Positions 45,575 to 55,188 of a stretch of DNA of 64,000 bases are shown here, in pieces. Within the stretch, counting starts at the first letter, position 1, and every line of letters begins with the position of its first letter. The stretch is from NCBI RefSeq assembly GCF_001548375.1, contig NZ_AP017295.1, positions 3,878,501 to 3,942,500 of the forward strand. The letters run 5' to 3'. The notes beneath the pieces are model-generated. The model saw only the letters and a list, made by a program, of their open reading frames with translations, was not told where the DNA came from and did no database searches. Source of the stretch: Nostoc sp. NIES-3756. Its GTDB lineage: Bacteria > Cyanobacteriota > Cyanobacteriia > Cyanobacteriales > Nostocaceae. The position numbers were made by a program, and so were the translations under genes.

Positions 45575-47752
45575 ATGACTGACGAAATTTCTCAAACAGC
45601 AAACTTGTACGCACTATTAATCGGGATTGACTCGTATATGCCCAACAGATTACCTGATGGTAGTCTTTACAAAAGTCTTGGGGGATGTGTACGAGATATT
45701 AATCATGTAGAAGCTTTTCTAATTAATGAGCGGAAAGTTCCAAAAGAACAAATTTTAAAGCTGACAGCTTCTATTAGCGACCCGAACGAACCAAGCAAAC
45801 CACTAGAGAAAGACACCCCAGAAAAACTACCTACTCGCCAGAATATGATCGATTCCTTCAGAAAGCTGAAGGAAATGGCTCCAGAAGGTTCGCAGGTATA
45901 TATCCACTACTCTGGACATGGTGGACGGGCAAAGACAGTTTTTCCATCGATTAAAGGTGATGATGGCATTGATGAAGGATTAGTCCCTACAGATATTGGC
46001 ACTTCTGAAGGACAGTATCTCCGCGATCTCGACCTGAGACAATTGTTAAAGGAATTGGTAGATAAAAAACTAACAGTTACGGTCGTATTGGATTGTTGTC
46101 ACTCTGGGGGTGCAACGCGAGGGGATGTAGAAATTCGAGGGGGAGAGGGCATTGATGATAAACCTCTGCAACCTGGTCAAGAACTTGTCGCACCTGTAGA
46201 GACGCTAGCAGAAACTTGGCGCTCGGTCACTGAAGAAACGCCTCGTGGACTAAAACCCTCTGGACTACGCGCAGCCAGAGATTATGTGCTTCTGGCAGCC
46301 TGTCGTCAGAATGAGTTTGCTTACGAGTATGCGTTTAATCGGGAAACCAAAGAACGCAACGGTGCGCTCACCTATTGGTTGCTAGATACTTTAAGACAAC
46401 AAAACCCTGGACAAACTTATAAGGATTTGTTCGAGCGCATCAACGCCAAAATCCACAGCCAATTCCCACAACAAACTCCCATCTCAATAGGTGAGGTAAA
46501 TCGGATTATTTTTGGCGATGAGTTTGCTGAAACTGTTTATGCAGTTCCAGTTTTGAAGGTGGAGAGAGATGCACAGACAGGTGAAATACAGGCAAAGTTA
46601 GGGGTGGGACAGGTAAATGGTGTTGCTAAAGGAGCAGAATTTGCGATCTATCCTCGTACTGTAACTGATTTAAAAAATAAAGAAAATCGAACTGCGATCG
46701 CCACAATTATTCAAAGGGGAGCAACTGAATCTCTGTGCCAGATCAAACCTATTAAGGGCAAAGAGCTTAAAGTTGAAGATGGAGATCAAGCTGTTTTAGT
46801 GACTCCTTCAATTAATCTGGTTCGCAAAGTTTCCCTGTTTAATCAAGAACAAGCAACAGAAGCAGACTTAGCTGAACCTGGTAAAATACCAGCTAACAAA
46901 CTTCTGCCAGAAATCTTTAAACAGCAGCCGAATGCTTTGCAGTCACTCAAAAAAGCTCTTCCTGAAAATGGTAATGGTTGGGTAGAGTTAGCAGAAGAAA
47001 AAGTAACTGAAGATGACGATGACGGAGTTGCTTATCAAGTTGCTGTCAATAATAAGGGAGAATATGAAATATGCGATCGCGGTGGACATCCATATCAAAA
47101 TATCGCTCCTGTAAAAATAAGTGAGCCTGATGCTGCTGCGACTGTCACCAAACGATTAGTTCATCTAGCCAAATACCATGCTACAGCAGAGTTAGATAAC
47201 AGGGATAAAGCCTCGCCTCTGGCTGGTAAGCTAACACTTGAGTGGCTAGGAACATCAGATGTTTATGAGCCAGGAGATGAGATTCCACCTAAATCTCAGT
47301 TGAAAAAGTTTGCCGATCCCAGTAACCCCACTGTAAAATCAGGTGAATATGTATTCTTGTCAATTCATAATAATTCACCGCAAGACCTCAATGTTGCTGT
47401 TTTAGATATTGCTTCTGATTGGTCAATTGAGCAAATTCACCCTGGTCAAGGAGAAAGATTTGTCACAATTTATGCAGGTAAAAAAGAGGTTGTAGCAATT
47501 CCAGCAGGTTCGGCAGGTGAAGATACTGTGAAAGCCTTTGCTACCGTTGACCAAGCAAACTTCCGTTGGTTAGAACTACCGTCACTTGATGAATCGCTGA
47601 AAGCTAAAGGATTAACCCGCTCAGGGAATCCGCTAGATACTCTGTTTGCGGCAATCGATCAAGAGCAACCGCCAACTAGAAAGTTATCTGTAGCGGCATC
47701 TCCCAGCCGTGAGTGGACAACAACACAGATAAGCTTGACAGTAGTTAAGTAA
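45575..47752 (+). CDS. Caspase-fold protease (peptidase C14, metacaspase-like) with C-terminal DUF4384-like domain
   Basis: 725 residues. The N-terminal p20-like domain (about 8-320) has strand ALLIGIDSY, catalytic His115 in IHYSGHGG and catalytic Cys175 in VVLDCCHSGG. The middle (about 320-560) is a beta-rich region of unknown type. Residues about 575-725 resemble DUF4384 (LTLEWLGTSDVYEPGDEI, then GEYVFLSIHNNSPQDLNVAVLDI). The protein has no membrane segment. Metacaspase-type proteases cut after Arg/Lys; substrates here are unknown. AAGGAG lies 5 bp before the ATG. It starts a run of caspase and CHAT protease genes on the plus strand that leads to the gasdermin gene. Confidence 0.93.
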   Translation: MTDEISQTANLYALLIGIDSYMPNRLPDGSLYKSLGGCVRDINHVEAFLINERKVPKEQILKLTASISDPNEPSKPLEKDTPEKLPTRQNMIDSFRKLKEMAPEGSQVYIHYSGHGGRAKTVFPSIKGDDGIDEGLVPTDIGTSEGQYLRDLDLRQLLKELVDKKLTVTVVLDCCHSGGATRGDVEIRGGEGIDDKPLQPGQELVAPVETLAETWRSVTEETPRGLKPSGLRAARDYVLLAACRQNEFAYEYAFNRETKERNGALTYWLLDTLRQQNPGQTYKDLFERINAKIHSQFPQQTPISIGEVNRIIFGDEFAETVYAVPVLKVERDAQTGEIQAKLGVGQVNGVAKGAEFAIYPRTVTDLKNKENRTAIATIIQRGATESLCQIKPIKGKELKVEDGDQAVLVTPSINLVRKVSLFNQEQATEADLAEPGKIPANKLLPEIFKQQPNALQSLKKALPENGNGWVELAEEKVTEDDDDGVAYQVAVNNKGEYEICDRGGHPYQNIAPVKISEPDAAATVTKRLVHLAKYHATAELDNRDKASPLAGKLTLEWLGTSDVYEPGDEIPPKSQLKKFADPSNPTVKSGEYVFLSIHNNSPQDLNVAVLDIASDWSIEQIHPGQGERFVTIYAGKKEVVAIPAGSAGEDTVKAFATVDQANFRWLELPSLDESLKAKGLTRSGNPLDTLFAAIDQEQPPTRKLSVAASPSREWTTTQISLTVVK

Positions 47753-47777
47753 TTTAACTTTAATCTAACTCGTTTGT

Positions 47778-48914
47778 ATGAAAATTCTGTTTCTAGCCGC
47801 TAATCCTCATGGGACTGTTCCCTTGCAGCTTGATAAAGAGGTGCAAAAAATCAAGGATAGCCTAAAATTAACTAACAAGTTTCAAATTTTACAGCGATGG
47901 GAAACTAGCCCAACAGATGTAAGACGGGCAATTTTACAAGAGAAGCCTGAAATTGTCCATTTTTCAGGACATGGACAAGGGCAAGCAGGACTAGTACTTG
48001 TAGATGATAGAGGACAGCCAAAGTTAGTAGGTGCTGATGCTTTAGCAGATTTATTTCAGTTTGTTGCAGATAAAGTCAAGTGCGTTCTCCTAAATGCGTG
48101 CTACGCAGAATTTCAAGCAAATGCAATTGTCAAGCACATTGATTATGTAATTGGTATGCAACAGGAGGTTTGGGATATTACAGCAATTGCCTTTGCTGTT
48201 GGCTTTTATGATGGACTAGGAAATGGCTATTCCATTGAAGAGTCATTTGAAATGGGTCGTAATGCTATTAGTCTAGAAATCTCCGATAGTGCATCAACCG
48301 AACGAAAACTCGGCTCTAGCCATAGGGTAAAAATAGAACAAACAAAATCCCTACCGCAGCATCTAATTCCAATTTTAAAAAGAAAAATAGATTTGAGTGA
48401 TGAGGAACTTATTTCCAGCTGCGAAGTAGATTATAAGCCGTTAAGGCATCTCTTGATTAAGAAAAAATGGCAAGAAGCTGATGAAGAGACTTATAAGCTG
48501 ATTTTGAGTATGTCTCGTCAAATGAGGTTTGAGGAAATAGCCTGCCTCGATTTACAAACTATTGATAAACTTTGGCATCGATATAGCGAAGGTCGCTTTG
48601 GATTGAGTATACAAGCCAAGATTTGGCAACAGGCTAAAAATCAAACTAATTCTTGGCAAAAATTCTGTGAACAGGTTGGATGGCTTCATAAGCAAAAACA
48701 AGGGAATTCCTTCCTAAATTGGTTCAATAGCCCAATAGAAATAGAATTGTCGGTACTTCGTGAAAATATTCATAATCAACCTTTGTCTTCTCTCCCCCTT
48801 GGTTATCTTCCACTATTAGCCAAAAACATTTCAGCCATCTATAAAGATAATAGCTCTGAAAGGGAGAAAAGATTGCAGATATTTTTAAATCGACTGCAAG
48901 AATGTAAATTATAG
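47778..48914 (+). CDS. CHAT-fold protease fused to a GUN4 domain (copy 1)
   Basis: 378 residues. The N-terminal CHAT module (about 1-175) begins MKILFLAANP and has the dyad His65 in IVHFSGHG and Cys108 in LLNACYAE, plus the AVGFYDGLGNG loop shared by the other CHAT genes here. The C-terminal GUN4-like domain (about 215-320) has PLRHLLIKKKWQEADEETY, LQTIDKLWHRYSEGRFGLS and a following basic stretch. GUN4 binds Mg-porphyrins in cyanobacteria and plants, so this domain may gate the protease with a tetrapyrrole; that is inference. It starts 25 bp after the caspase gene, so co-transcription is very likely. Confidence 0.88.
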   Translation: MKILFLAANPHGTVPLQLDKEVQKIKDSLKLTNKFQILQRWETSPTDVRRAILQEKPEIVHFSGHGQGQAGLVLVDDRGQPKLVGADALADLFQFVADKVKCVLLNACYAEFQANAIVKHIDYVIGMQQEVWDITAIAFAVGFYDGLGNGYSIEESFEMGRNAISLEISDSASTERKLGSSHRVKIEQTKSLPQHLIPILKRKIDLSDEELISSCEVDYKPLRHLLIKKKWQEADEETYKLILSMSRQMRFEEIACLDLQTIDKLWHRYSEGRFGLSIQAKIWQQAKNQTNSWQKFCEQVGWLHKQKQGNSFLNWFNSPIEIELSVLRENIHNQPLSSLPLGYLPLLAKNISAIYKDNSSEREKRLQIFLNRLQECKL

Positions 48915-48952
48915 TAGATTTAACAACACAAAAACTGAACGGATAACATACT

Positions 48953-49771
48953 ATGACTAGCAATGAAAATCGTCAAAAATATAAAAATGAGATACAAGTA
49001 AGTATACGAGAGGGAAAAGGGGAAATAGCTGATAGTCAACGTCTTTATCTAGAAACATTGGCAAAAAAATTGAATTTAACTGCACAAGAAACAGTAGAAA
49101 TAGAGGATGAAATTCGTATACCCATCCGTAAGTATGAAAATGCTTTAATTGATAAGTTGAAACAGGATTACCCCAAATTAAAAGAAGAATCTGTGATAGC
49201 ACTACAATTGCTTCAACAAGAGCTAAAACTAGCAGATGTAGATGTTGTGATGATTGTAGAAAGAGTGCAGCAAATGATCCTAATGGGTGAGTTCAAAGAT
49301 GCTCCCATTTTTTCATTATTTGCTGGTGGCATGGGAATTTCATTCTCTACTTGGCTTGTAGGAGCGCTGATTCCCCCATTAGCACCAGTAGTAGGTGTGG
49401 TTGGTATTGCAGCTATGCTTAGAGGCATGTATAACGGCGGGAGACATTTTTTTAAAAGTAGTGATGCTTCTAATTCGTTGAGTAGAATTTTAAACAATAA
49501 GGGTGAAGAAGTAGTTGGTAAATCTAGTAATCCTATTTCAGAGCAAAACCCATTGACCAGTGATTCTGAATCAGAAATTATAATTGAATTAACTGACGAA
49601 GAAATGTCCAAAGGTACTAATAAATCTATCTCTACAGGTTTAGAAAAAATTACAGTAAAAATTCCTGGTGGTGTTACTTCAGGAAAGCGTATTCGTATTA
49701 AAGGTAAGGGCAAATTAAATCAAAAAACTCAACAAAGAGAAGATTTATATTTAATAGTTAAGCAAAAATAA
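48953..49771 (+). CDS. Membrane protein with helical N-terminus and DnaJ-C-like C-terminal domain
   Basis: 272 residues. The N-terminus (about 1-110) is all helical, with YKNEIQVSIREGKGEIADSQ and LKLADVDVVMIVERV, resembling short adaptor-type helical domains that precede effectors in Nostoc signalling proteins. A glycine-rich hydrophobic hairpin follows (about 118-157). The C-terminus (about 207-272) resembles the last beta domain of DnaJ/Hsp40: EKITVKIPGGVTSGKRIRIKG, then EDLYLIV. There is no J domain and no zinc finger. It may present peptides or client proteins near the membrane. It begins 38 bp after the CHAT-GUN4 gene. Confidence 0.7.
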   Translation: MTSNENRQKYKNEIQVSIREGKGEIADSQRLYLETLAKKLNLTAQETVEIEDEIRIPIRKYENALIDKLKQDYPKLKEESVIALQLLQQELKLADVDVVMIVERVQQMILMGEFKDAPIFSLFAGGMGISFSTWLVGALIPPLAPVVGVVGIAAMLRGMYNGGRHFFKSSDASNSLSRILNNKGEEVVGKSSNPISEQNPLTSDSESEIIIELTDEEMSKGTNKSISTGLEKITVKIPGGVTSGKRIRIKGKGKLNQKTQQREDLYLIVKQK

Positions 49772-49913
49772 CCCTTACAAAATAAACAGTTTTAAAATAA
49801 GCAGGTATATAAAATTAAATCTATGTATTATATTACGCTTAAATAAAATGTCGTAAAGCGTTGCAATTTTTAATTCTAGAATATCATCTGTAATAATTAT
49901 AGAGTAATGTAAT

Positions 49914-50291
49914 ATGTCAACAGAAGAATACGAGATAAATATAAATCGGTACGCAAAAGCCTTTTCTCAAGCCGTACAGGTTGAAGAAAAACTGACTACA
50001 AAGTCGATAAATAAACTCAAACTTTTACAAAATGAACTCAAATTGCAAGATGAACATGTTGCTTTAATTGAAGATAGAATTATTAAAGATTGGAGAGATA
50101 TTCAAAAACAAACATCTTTCATAAATAAAATTGTTTTAATTTTATTTATTTTATTCCTTGTGGCTGGTCTCTGCACTTATCTTATACCTGTAGTTGGTAG
50201 CTTCCTGTGGTGCGTTTGGATAATTTTTTTCTTTGTTGGTTACTTTAGCTCTCGTAGTCGGGATTCAAAATTACGTAGGTTTAATTCTTAA
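49914..50291 (+). CDS. Small membrane protein with helical N-terminus
   Basis: 125 residues. The N-terminal part (about 1-65) is helical and related in pattern to the upstream protein (LKLLQNELKLQDEHVALIEDRI compared with LQLLQQELKLADVDVVMIVERV). Two membrane helices follow (about 68-88 and 90-108) and a basic serine-rich tail. It could be a membrane-tethered partner of the upstream protein through the shared helical motif. No catalytic residues. Unknown function. Confidence 0.65.
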   Translation: MSTEEYEININRYAKAFSQAVQVEEKLTTKSINKLKLLQNELKLQDEHVALIEDRIIKDWRDIQKQTSFINKIVLILFILFLVAGLCTYLIPVVGSFLWCVWIIFFFVGYFSSRSRDSKLRRFNS

Positions 50292-50537
50292 GCTCAACAG
50301 TTATTAACAGTTAAATAAGTCGGTGGGAAAACACAAAACTATGTTAAGAAAGCTTAATGAAGCTGAAATCATCTTTCCTCGTGCCTTATAACTCCTGCCT
50401 CTTGCTTTATCCCAACTACAAATATTTACGCCGTTATAAGGGTAACTCAAGGTCGCAGACTACAAGTGTGCGAACGGTTGGATATTAGACTAGTTCAAGA
50501 ATCAATTTCCACTCAATAACTAACATAAAAGAACAAT

Positions 50538-51971
50538 ATGGCTAATAAAGCCCCCATGAAAGATATCATCGTCATCCTTCCCGGCATTCTAGGAAGTGTC
50601 TTACAAAAAGATGGCAAAGACCTTTGGGCAGTCTCAGGTCAGGCGATCTGGCAAGTACTAACTAATTTAAGTAACACAATCCATAACCTCAAATTAGCTC
50701 AGGATGATCCAAATGCTGAAAGCTTAGGTGATGGCATTCGAGCAACTTCACTGATTCAAGACACCCATCTCATTCCAGGATTTTGGAAAATTGACGGTTA
50801 CACTCAAACTTCACGTTTGATTACCGACAACTTTAACGTTACTCCAGGCGATATCTATAACGATCCTGATGATAAAGCAGCCAACTTCTACCAGTTTCCC
50901 TACGACTGGCGGCGTGATAATCGGGCTAATGCACACATCTTGAAAAAACTGATCGATAAGCGGCTAAAACGTTGGCGTGAAGCTAGTGGATCTGCTGATG
51001 CTAAAGTGATTTTGATGGCTCATAGTATGGGAGGTTTAGTCTCTCGCTATTACCTGGAAGTTTTAGAAGGTTGGCGTGATTCTCGTGCCTTATTTACCTT
51101 CGGTACGCCCTATCGCGGTTCTCTCAAAGCCGTAAACTTTTTGGCAAATGGCTACAAGCAGCAATTTATCGATCTCACAGAGGTAATGCGATCGCTCACT
51201 TCTATTTACCAACTGCTGCCTATTTACGAAGTAGTCAAAATCGGGGAAAGCTACAAGCGTATTGCGGAAGCTGACGGACTGCCTAACATTGACAAACGTA
51301 AAGCGCAAGATGCCTTAGCGTTTCATCGAGAAATTGAGACTGCTGTAGAACAACATCTCAAACTTGAAGAGTACCGCCAGTCGTTTACTGTTGTGCCGTT
51401 CGCCGGTGTGCAACAACCAACCTTGCAATCTGCCATTCTGGAAAACAGCAAGCTGACGGCAAGTGAAGATTTGCCAGGAGTATTTCAGAAACGATTTGAC
51501 TTAAGTGATGGTGATGGTACGGTTCCGCAAGTTTCGGCTATCCCGATAGAGCGATCAGGGAATTTTGATAACTTCTTCATTGCTGAACAACATGGCGCAT
51601 TGCAAAATCAAAAGCAAGTGCTACAAAACCTGCTCAACTGTCTTGAATTGAGCCAGTTTGACTTAGCAGCAGTTAAAGCTCCCCAAACAGCTATCAGTCT
51701 CAGTTTAGATGATTTGTATTTGCCCGATGAACCTGTAAGCATTCGGGCAAGAGTAACGGGGGCGATCTCATTTGGAAAACTTCAAGCCGAAATCACATCA
51801 GTTTCCCATGAGCAACCTGCTGTCAATCTTGACTTTGTGGAACGAGAACGTGACTGGCTATTGATAATTGATCACTTGCAACCTGGACTTTATCGAGTGA
51901 GAGTGCAAACAGAAAACTTAAGCGATCAAGCCCCAACTCCTGTTCACGATCTGTTTGAGGTTGTTCGATAG
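50538..51971 (+). CDS. LCAT-type alpha/beta-hydrolase (lipase/acyltransferase)
   Basis: 477 residues. It starts with the hydrolase first strand and oxyanion region (IIVILPGILGSVLQ), then FPYDWRRDNRANA, a signature of the lecithin:cholesterol acyltransferase family. The nucleophile is Ser163 in LMAHSMGGLVSRYY. Likely acid and base are Asp in LSDGDGTVPQV and His in AEQHGALQNQ. There is no signal peptide. A C-terminal beta domain (about 395-477) follows the hydrolase. LCAT-family enzymes act on phospholipid or other acyl esters, so this could attack the cell's own membrane as part of the surrounding death-effector island (inference). Confidence 0.85.
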   Translation: MANKAPMKDIIVILPGILGSVLQKDGKDLWAVSGQAIWQVLTNLSNTIHNLKLAQDDPNAESLGDGIRATSLIQDTHLIPGFWKIDGYTQTSRLITDNFNVTPGDIYNDPDDKAANFYQFPYDWRRDNRANAHILKKLIDKRLKRWREASGSADAKVILMAHSMGGLVSRYYLEVLEGWRDSRALFTFGTPYRGSLKAVNFLANGYKQQFIDLTEVMRSLTSIYQLLPIYEVVKIGESYKRIAEADGLPNIDKRKAQDALAFHREIETAVEQHLKLEEYRQSFTVVPFAGVQQPTLQSAILENSKLTASEDLPGVFQKRFDLSDGDGTVPQVSAIPIERSGNFDNFFIAEQHGALQNQKQVLQNLLNCLELSQFDLAAVKAPQTAISLSLDDLYLPDEPVSIRARVTGAISFGKLQAEITSVSHEQPAVNLDFVERERDWLLIIDHLQPGLYRVRVQTENLSDQAPTPVHDLFEVVR

Positions 51972-51987
51972 AGGTAAGCAATCCAGC

Positions 51988-53604
51988 ATGAAACGAATTT
52001 TGATCCTGGCATCTAATCCTAAAGGAACCTCAGTTCTTGATTTGGATCGAGAAATCCGAGATATTCGAGAAGGACTGAGGCGATCGCAAAACCGCGATCA
52101 ATTTGACATTGAAGTACGGGGAGCAGTCCGCCCCATTGACTTGAGACGTGCCATGCTGGAAGTACAACCACAAATTGTTCATTTTTGTGGACATGGCAGT
52201 GGAGAAGGTGGATTGGTGTTAGAGGATGATCGTGGAAATGAAAAATTTGTCGATAATGATGCACTTTCACAACTATTTAAACAATTCTCGGACAACCTAG
52301 AGTGTATCTTGCTGAACGCCTGTTACTCTGAAGTTCAAGCAAATGCACTTATCCAGCATATTAATTATGTGATTGGCATGAGCCGCGAAATTGGAGATGA
52401 AGCAGCGATCGCCTTTTCCATAGGATTTTATGATAGCGTTGGGGCTGGAAGAACTGTTGAAGTTGCCTATAAGCTAGGGTGCAACGCAATTGCTCTGGAG
52501 CTTTCTTCTTCCTCCCCTCAAAGCCGTAAACTGATCCCAATTCAGTCTCCTGAAGATAGACAAACTCCAATCTCTCCCGACCACTTGATTCCTGTACTGA
52601 AGAAAAAAGAAAATCTCAACGTTATTGTTGCATCTGCAAGTCCTTCCGTGTCTATCAAGAAATCTCAACTTGAACCCTTGATCGGTCATTCAGACTGGAT
52701 TCGTTCTCTGGCATTCAGTCCCGATAGCAAAACAATATTGAGTAGCAGTAACGATAAAACAGTTAGACTATGGGATATAGAAACAGGGCAACTTCTACAT
52801 TTACTCACGGGTCATAGAGATAGAGTTAAGGGCGTTGGCATCAGCCCTGATGGAAAACTATTGCTTAGTTGCAGTGCAGATGGTAGCGTCAAAGCTTGGG
52901 ATAAAAATCAACTAACAGCCAAAAAAACTGGAGACTGCCGTTATACCATCCGCGCTTCTTCCAAGCCCATTACCCTTGTTCATTCCCTGCCTGTTAACCC
53001 AAACTCCCAACATCCAATTTTTGCAACTGGAGCAGAGCATGGCAAAGTATCATTATGGCGTTTGGATACTGGTGAATGGGTACGCACGTTCCAAGCACAT
53101 AGCAGTCCAGTGATTTCCCTTAGTTTCAGTCCTGATGGAAAAGTATTGGTAAGTGGTAGTGTTAATAGCACGATTAAAGTTTGGCAATTAAATGATAATT
53201 CTCATCAGCCAATCCATATCATCCCCCACGCCTATATGAGTGAGGTTTTATCGCTGGCAATTAGCCCTGATGGTCAAACATTGGTAAGTGGCGGAGCAGA
53301 TAGAACAATCAAACTTTGGGATTTAACAACTGGAATGGAGAACATACCCCACATCCTCGAAGGTCATGCAGGTCGTGTTTGGTGTGTTGCTATTAGTCCA
53401 GATGGTACAAAAATTGCTAGTTCTAGTGCTGATTATACTGTAAAGATTTGGGATTTAAAAACAGGAAAGATTCTTCAAACCTTGACTGGCCATTTGGGTG
53501 AAGTTCGTGCTGTCGCTTTTAGCCCAAATGGAAATCTTCTGGCTAGTGGCGGTGATGATTTGGAGATCAGGCTTTGGCAAGTTCAAGCAACGGATGCCGC
53601 TTAA
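51988..53604 (+). CDS. CHAT-fold protease fused to WD40 repeats
   Basis: 538 residues from the ATG at 51988, which has GAGG upstream and aligns with the starts of the other CHAT genes; an upstream in-frame ATG at 51955 would overlap the lipase gene. The CHAT module (about 1-175) has His69 in IVHFCGHG, Cys112 in LLNACYSEVQAN and the SIGFYDSVGAG loop. After a linker (about 180-225), about seven WD40 repeats follow (GHSDWIRSLAFSPDSK and similar). The propeller may hold the protease inactive or recruit substrates. It starts 16 bp after the lipase stop, indicating an operon. Confidence 0.92.
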   Translation: MKRILILASNPKGTSVLDLDREIRDIREGLRRSQNRDQFDIEVRGAVRPIDLRRAMLEVQPQIVHFCGHGSGEGGLVLEDDRGNEKFVDNDALSQLFKQFSDNLECILLNACYSEVQANALIQHINYVIGMSREIGDEAAIAFSIGFYDSVGAGRTVEVAYKLGCNAIALELSSSSPQSRKLIPIQSPEDRQTPISPDHLIPVLKKKENLNVIVASASPSVSIKKSQLEPLIGHSDWIRSLAFSPDSKTILSSSNDKTVRLWDIETGQLLHLLTGHRDRVKGVGISPDGKLLLSCSADGSVKAWDKNQLTAKKTGDCRYTIRASSKPITLVHSLPVNPNSQHPIFATGAEHGKVSLWRLDTGEWVRTFQAHSSPVISLSFSPDGKVLVSGSVNSTIKVWQLNDNSHQPIHIIPHAYMSEVLSLAISPDGQTLVSGGADRTIKLWDLTTGMENIPHILEGHAGRVWCVAISPDGTKIASSSADYTVKIWDLKTGKILQTLTGHLGEVRAVAFSPNGNLLASGGDDLEIRLWQVQATDAA

Positions 53605-53710
53605 TGAAGACTTTTAACCTTGACCTGTGCAGCAAGGGCGATGTCTGATAATAAGCCTCTGCACCTCTACCCTTACAGCTTGCATTGGTATTAACGAGAA
53701 GGTTATATAG

Positions 53711-55087
53711 ATGAAACAACTGCTACCTACAATAGTATTATCTCTTGTTCTAATGCAAGCACCAGTCATTGCACAAACAGAGTCTCCGTCTGAAGTGAAT
53801 GAACAAAAGCCTGTAACAGCAGTAATACCTCAAACAGCAAAGCCTGATGCAGTTCCAAAATTGCTGCCATTGAAGGGAACAGAGCAACTTCACCTTCAGC
53901 TAGTTAATTGTGGAAATTGGCTAGACTGCGCTTTGGCTCGACTACTATTACATCCCAGCGCACATATCAACCAACGCCAGCTGTGGTTTGATAATTCTAC
54001 TCAGGTTCCTGTTAGCATCCTCAACACAGCAGTAGTTGTAGAAGGCGACTTTACAGGCTATCAGCTTAATAATGAAGCTATTTTTGTTGCTCCGAATATC
54101 AAGTCTTTATCTGCTAACCAAATTATTAACATTCCGCTTATTATCAAACGTTCTGTAATACCCCCCGATCAGTATAATGGGGCAATTTACTTAACTTTGC
54201 AAAATCGCAGCGATCGCCTCTCACTACCAATTAATCTCAGTAGTAGAAGTGGCCCTCTACTGCCACTAGTTGTTCTGTTATTTGGTGTGGTTTTGGGCAG
54301 ACTTTTCAAGTATATGCAGGAACGCGGTGAGCCACAAGCAAAAGCACTGGAAGAAGTTTATCGTTTACAAGCAGACATTGCAGGGGCAAAATTAGAAGAC
54401 CAGAATAAACAGTTGTTAGCGGATATGGTTACTGAAGCTCGCACGCTTGTAGTTCGAGAGCGATTGGATGTTGTACCAACTCAAGTGCAAACAATTCGCG
54501 ATCGCCTCGAAACCCTAGTGAAACTGCAAGCACTGGAAGATCAATTTAATGAGCAAGCGCAGAATTATCCTACTGATTTTCCTGCTGACGAAGATGAATA
54601 CGTAATAAAAATTAAACAGGCTCGCTTACGTATTGCAGAAGGTAAAGATGCGGAAGCTAAAAAAGTATTAGAGGAAATTAGTTCGGACTTAGACAAAATT
54701 GGAGCCAGAGGAGCAGGAAATTCCAGTATTGAAGCCTATAAGCGATCAGTAGAAGAGATTGCAGTTGCAAATGATCGCATAAAGCAACCGGCTGGGGAAG
54801 CCAAGACTACACTCAGTCGATTAAGTAAATTCCAACAGCTTTTAATCAATCTTTCTGGTGTGTCCGATCAGGTTCGTGCTGAAGCAACTTTCTGGGTGGT
54901 GCGTCCGCTACTATCTCTAACTTTGCTTGTTGGCTTATCGGCTGCGGGTATCAGCTCTCTTTATATCGAGAATGGCAAGACTTTCGGTGCTAGACCTTTT
55001 GCTGATTATTTAGGATTGATTCTGTGGGGACTTAGTGCTGATGTTGCGAGTCGTAGCTTGAGTAATCTTCCAGGATCAAAGCCATAA
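53711..55087 (+). CDS. Membrane protein with signal peptide and cytoplasmic-type coiled coil
   Basis: 458 residues. An N-terminal signal peptide (MKQLLPTIVLSLVLMQAPVIAQ) precedes a beta-rich domain (about 50-175). Then come a membrane helix (about 178-197, PLLPLVVLLFGVVLGRLFKY), a long helical coiled-coil region (about 200-385) with repeated A/E/K heptads, and two more hydrophobic segments (about 397-415 and 430-447). I do not recognise a family. Its position between a CHAT protease gene and a caspase gene makes it a candidate sensor, scaffold or substrate. Confidence 0.7.
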   Translation: MKQLLPTIVLSLVLMQAPVIAQTESPSEVNEQKPVTAVIPQTAKPDAVPKLLPLKGTEQLHLQLVNCGNWLDCALARLLLHPSAHINQRQLWFDNSTQVPVSILNTAVVVEGDFTGYQLNNEAIFVAPNIKSLSANQIINIPLIIKRSVIPPDQYNGAIYLTLQNRSDRLSLPINLSSRSGPLLPLVVLLFGVVLGRLFKYMQERGEPQAKALEEVYRLQADIAGAKLEDQNKQLLADMVTEARTLVVRERLDVVPTQVQTIRDRLETLVKLQALEDQFNEQAQNYPTDFPADEDEYVIKIKQARLRIAEGKDAEAKKVLEEISSDLDKIGARGAGNSSIEAYKRSVEEIAVANDRIKQPAGEAKTTLSRLSKFQQLLINLSGVSDQVRAEATFWVVRPLLSLTLLVGLSAAGISSLYIENGKTFGARPFADYLGLILWGLSADVASRSLSNLPGSKP

Positions 55088-55188
55088 AAGCAACAGTTAT
55101 GTGATGCTGGCAAAGTAGAAAGCGATCGCCTTCATTTTCTTTTAAACAATTCCAAAGCAACCTTCTAACTCAAATCAACCACAGCACT

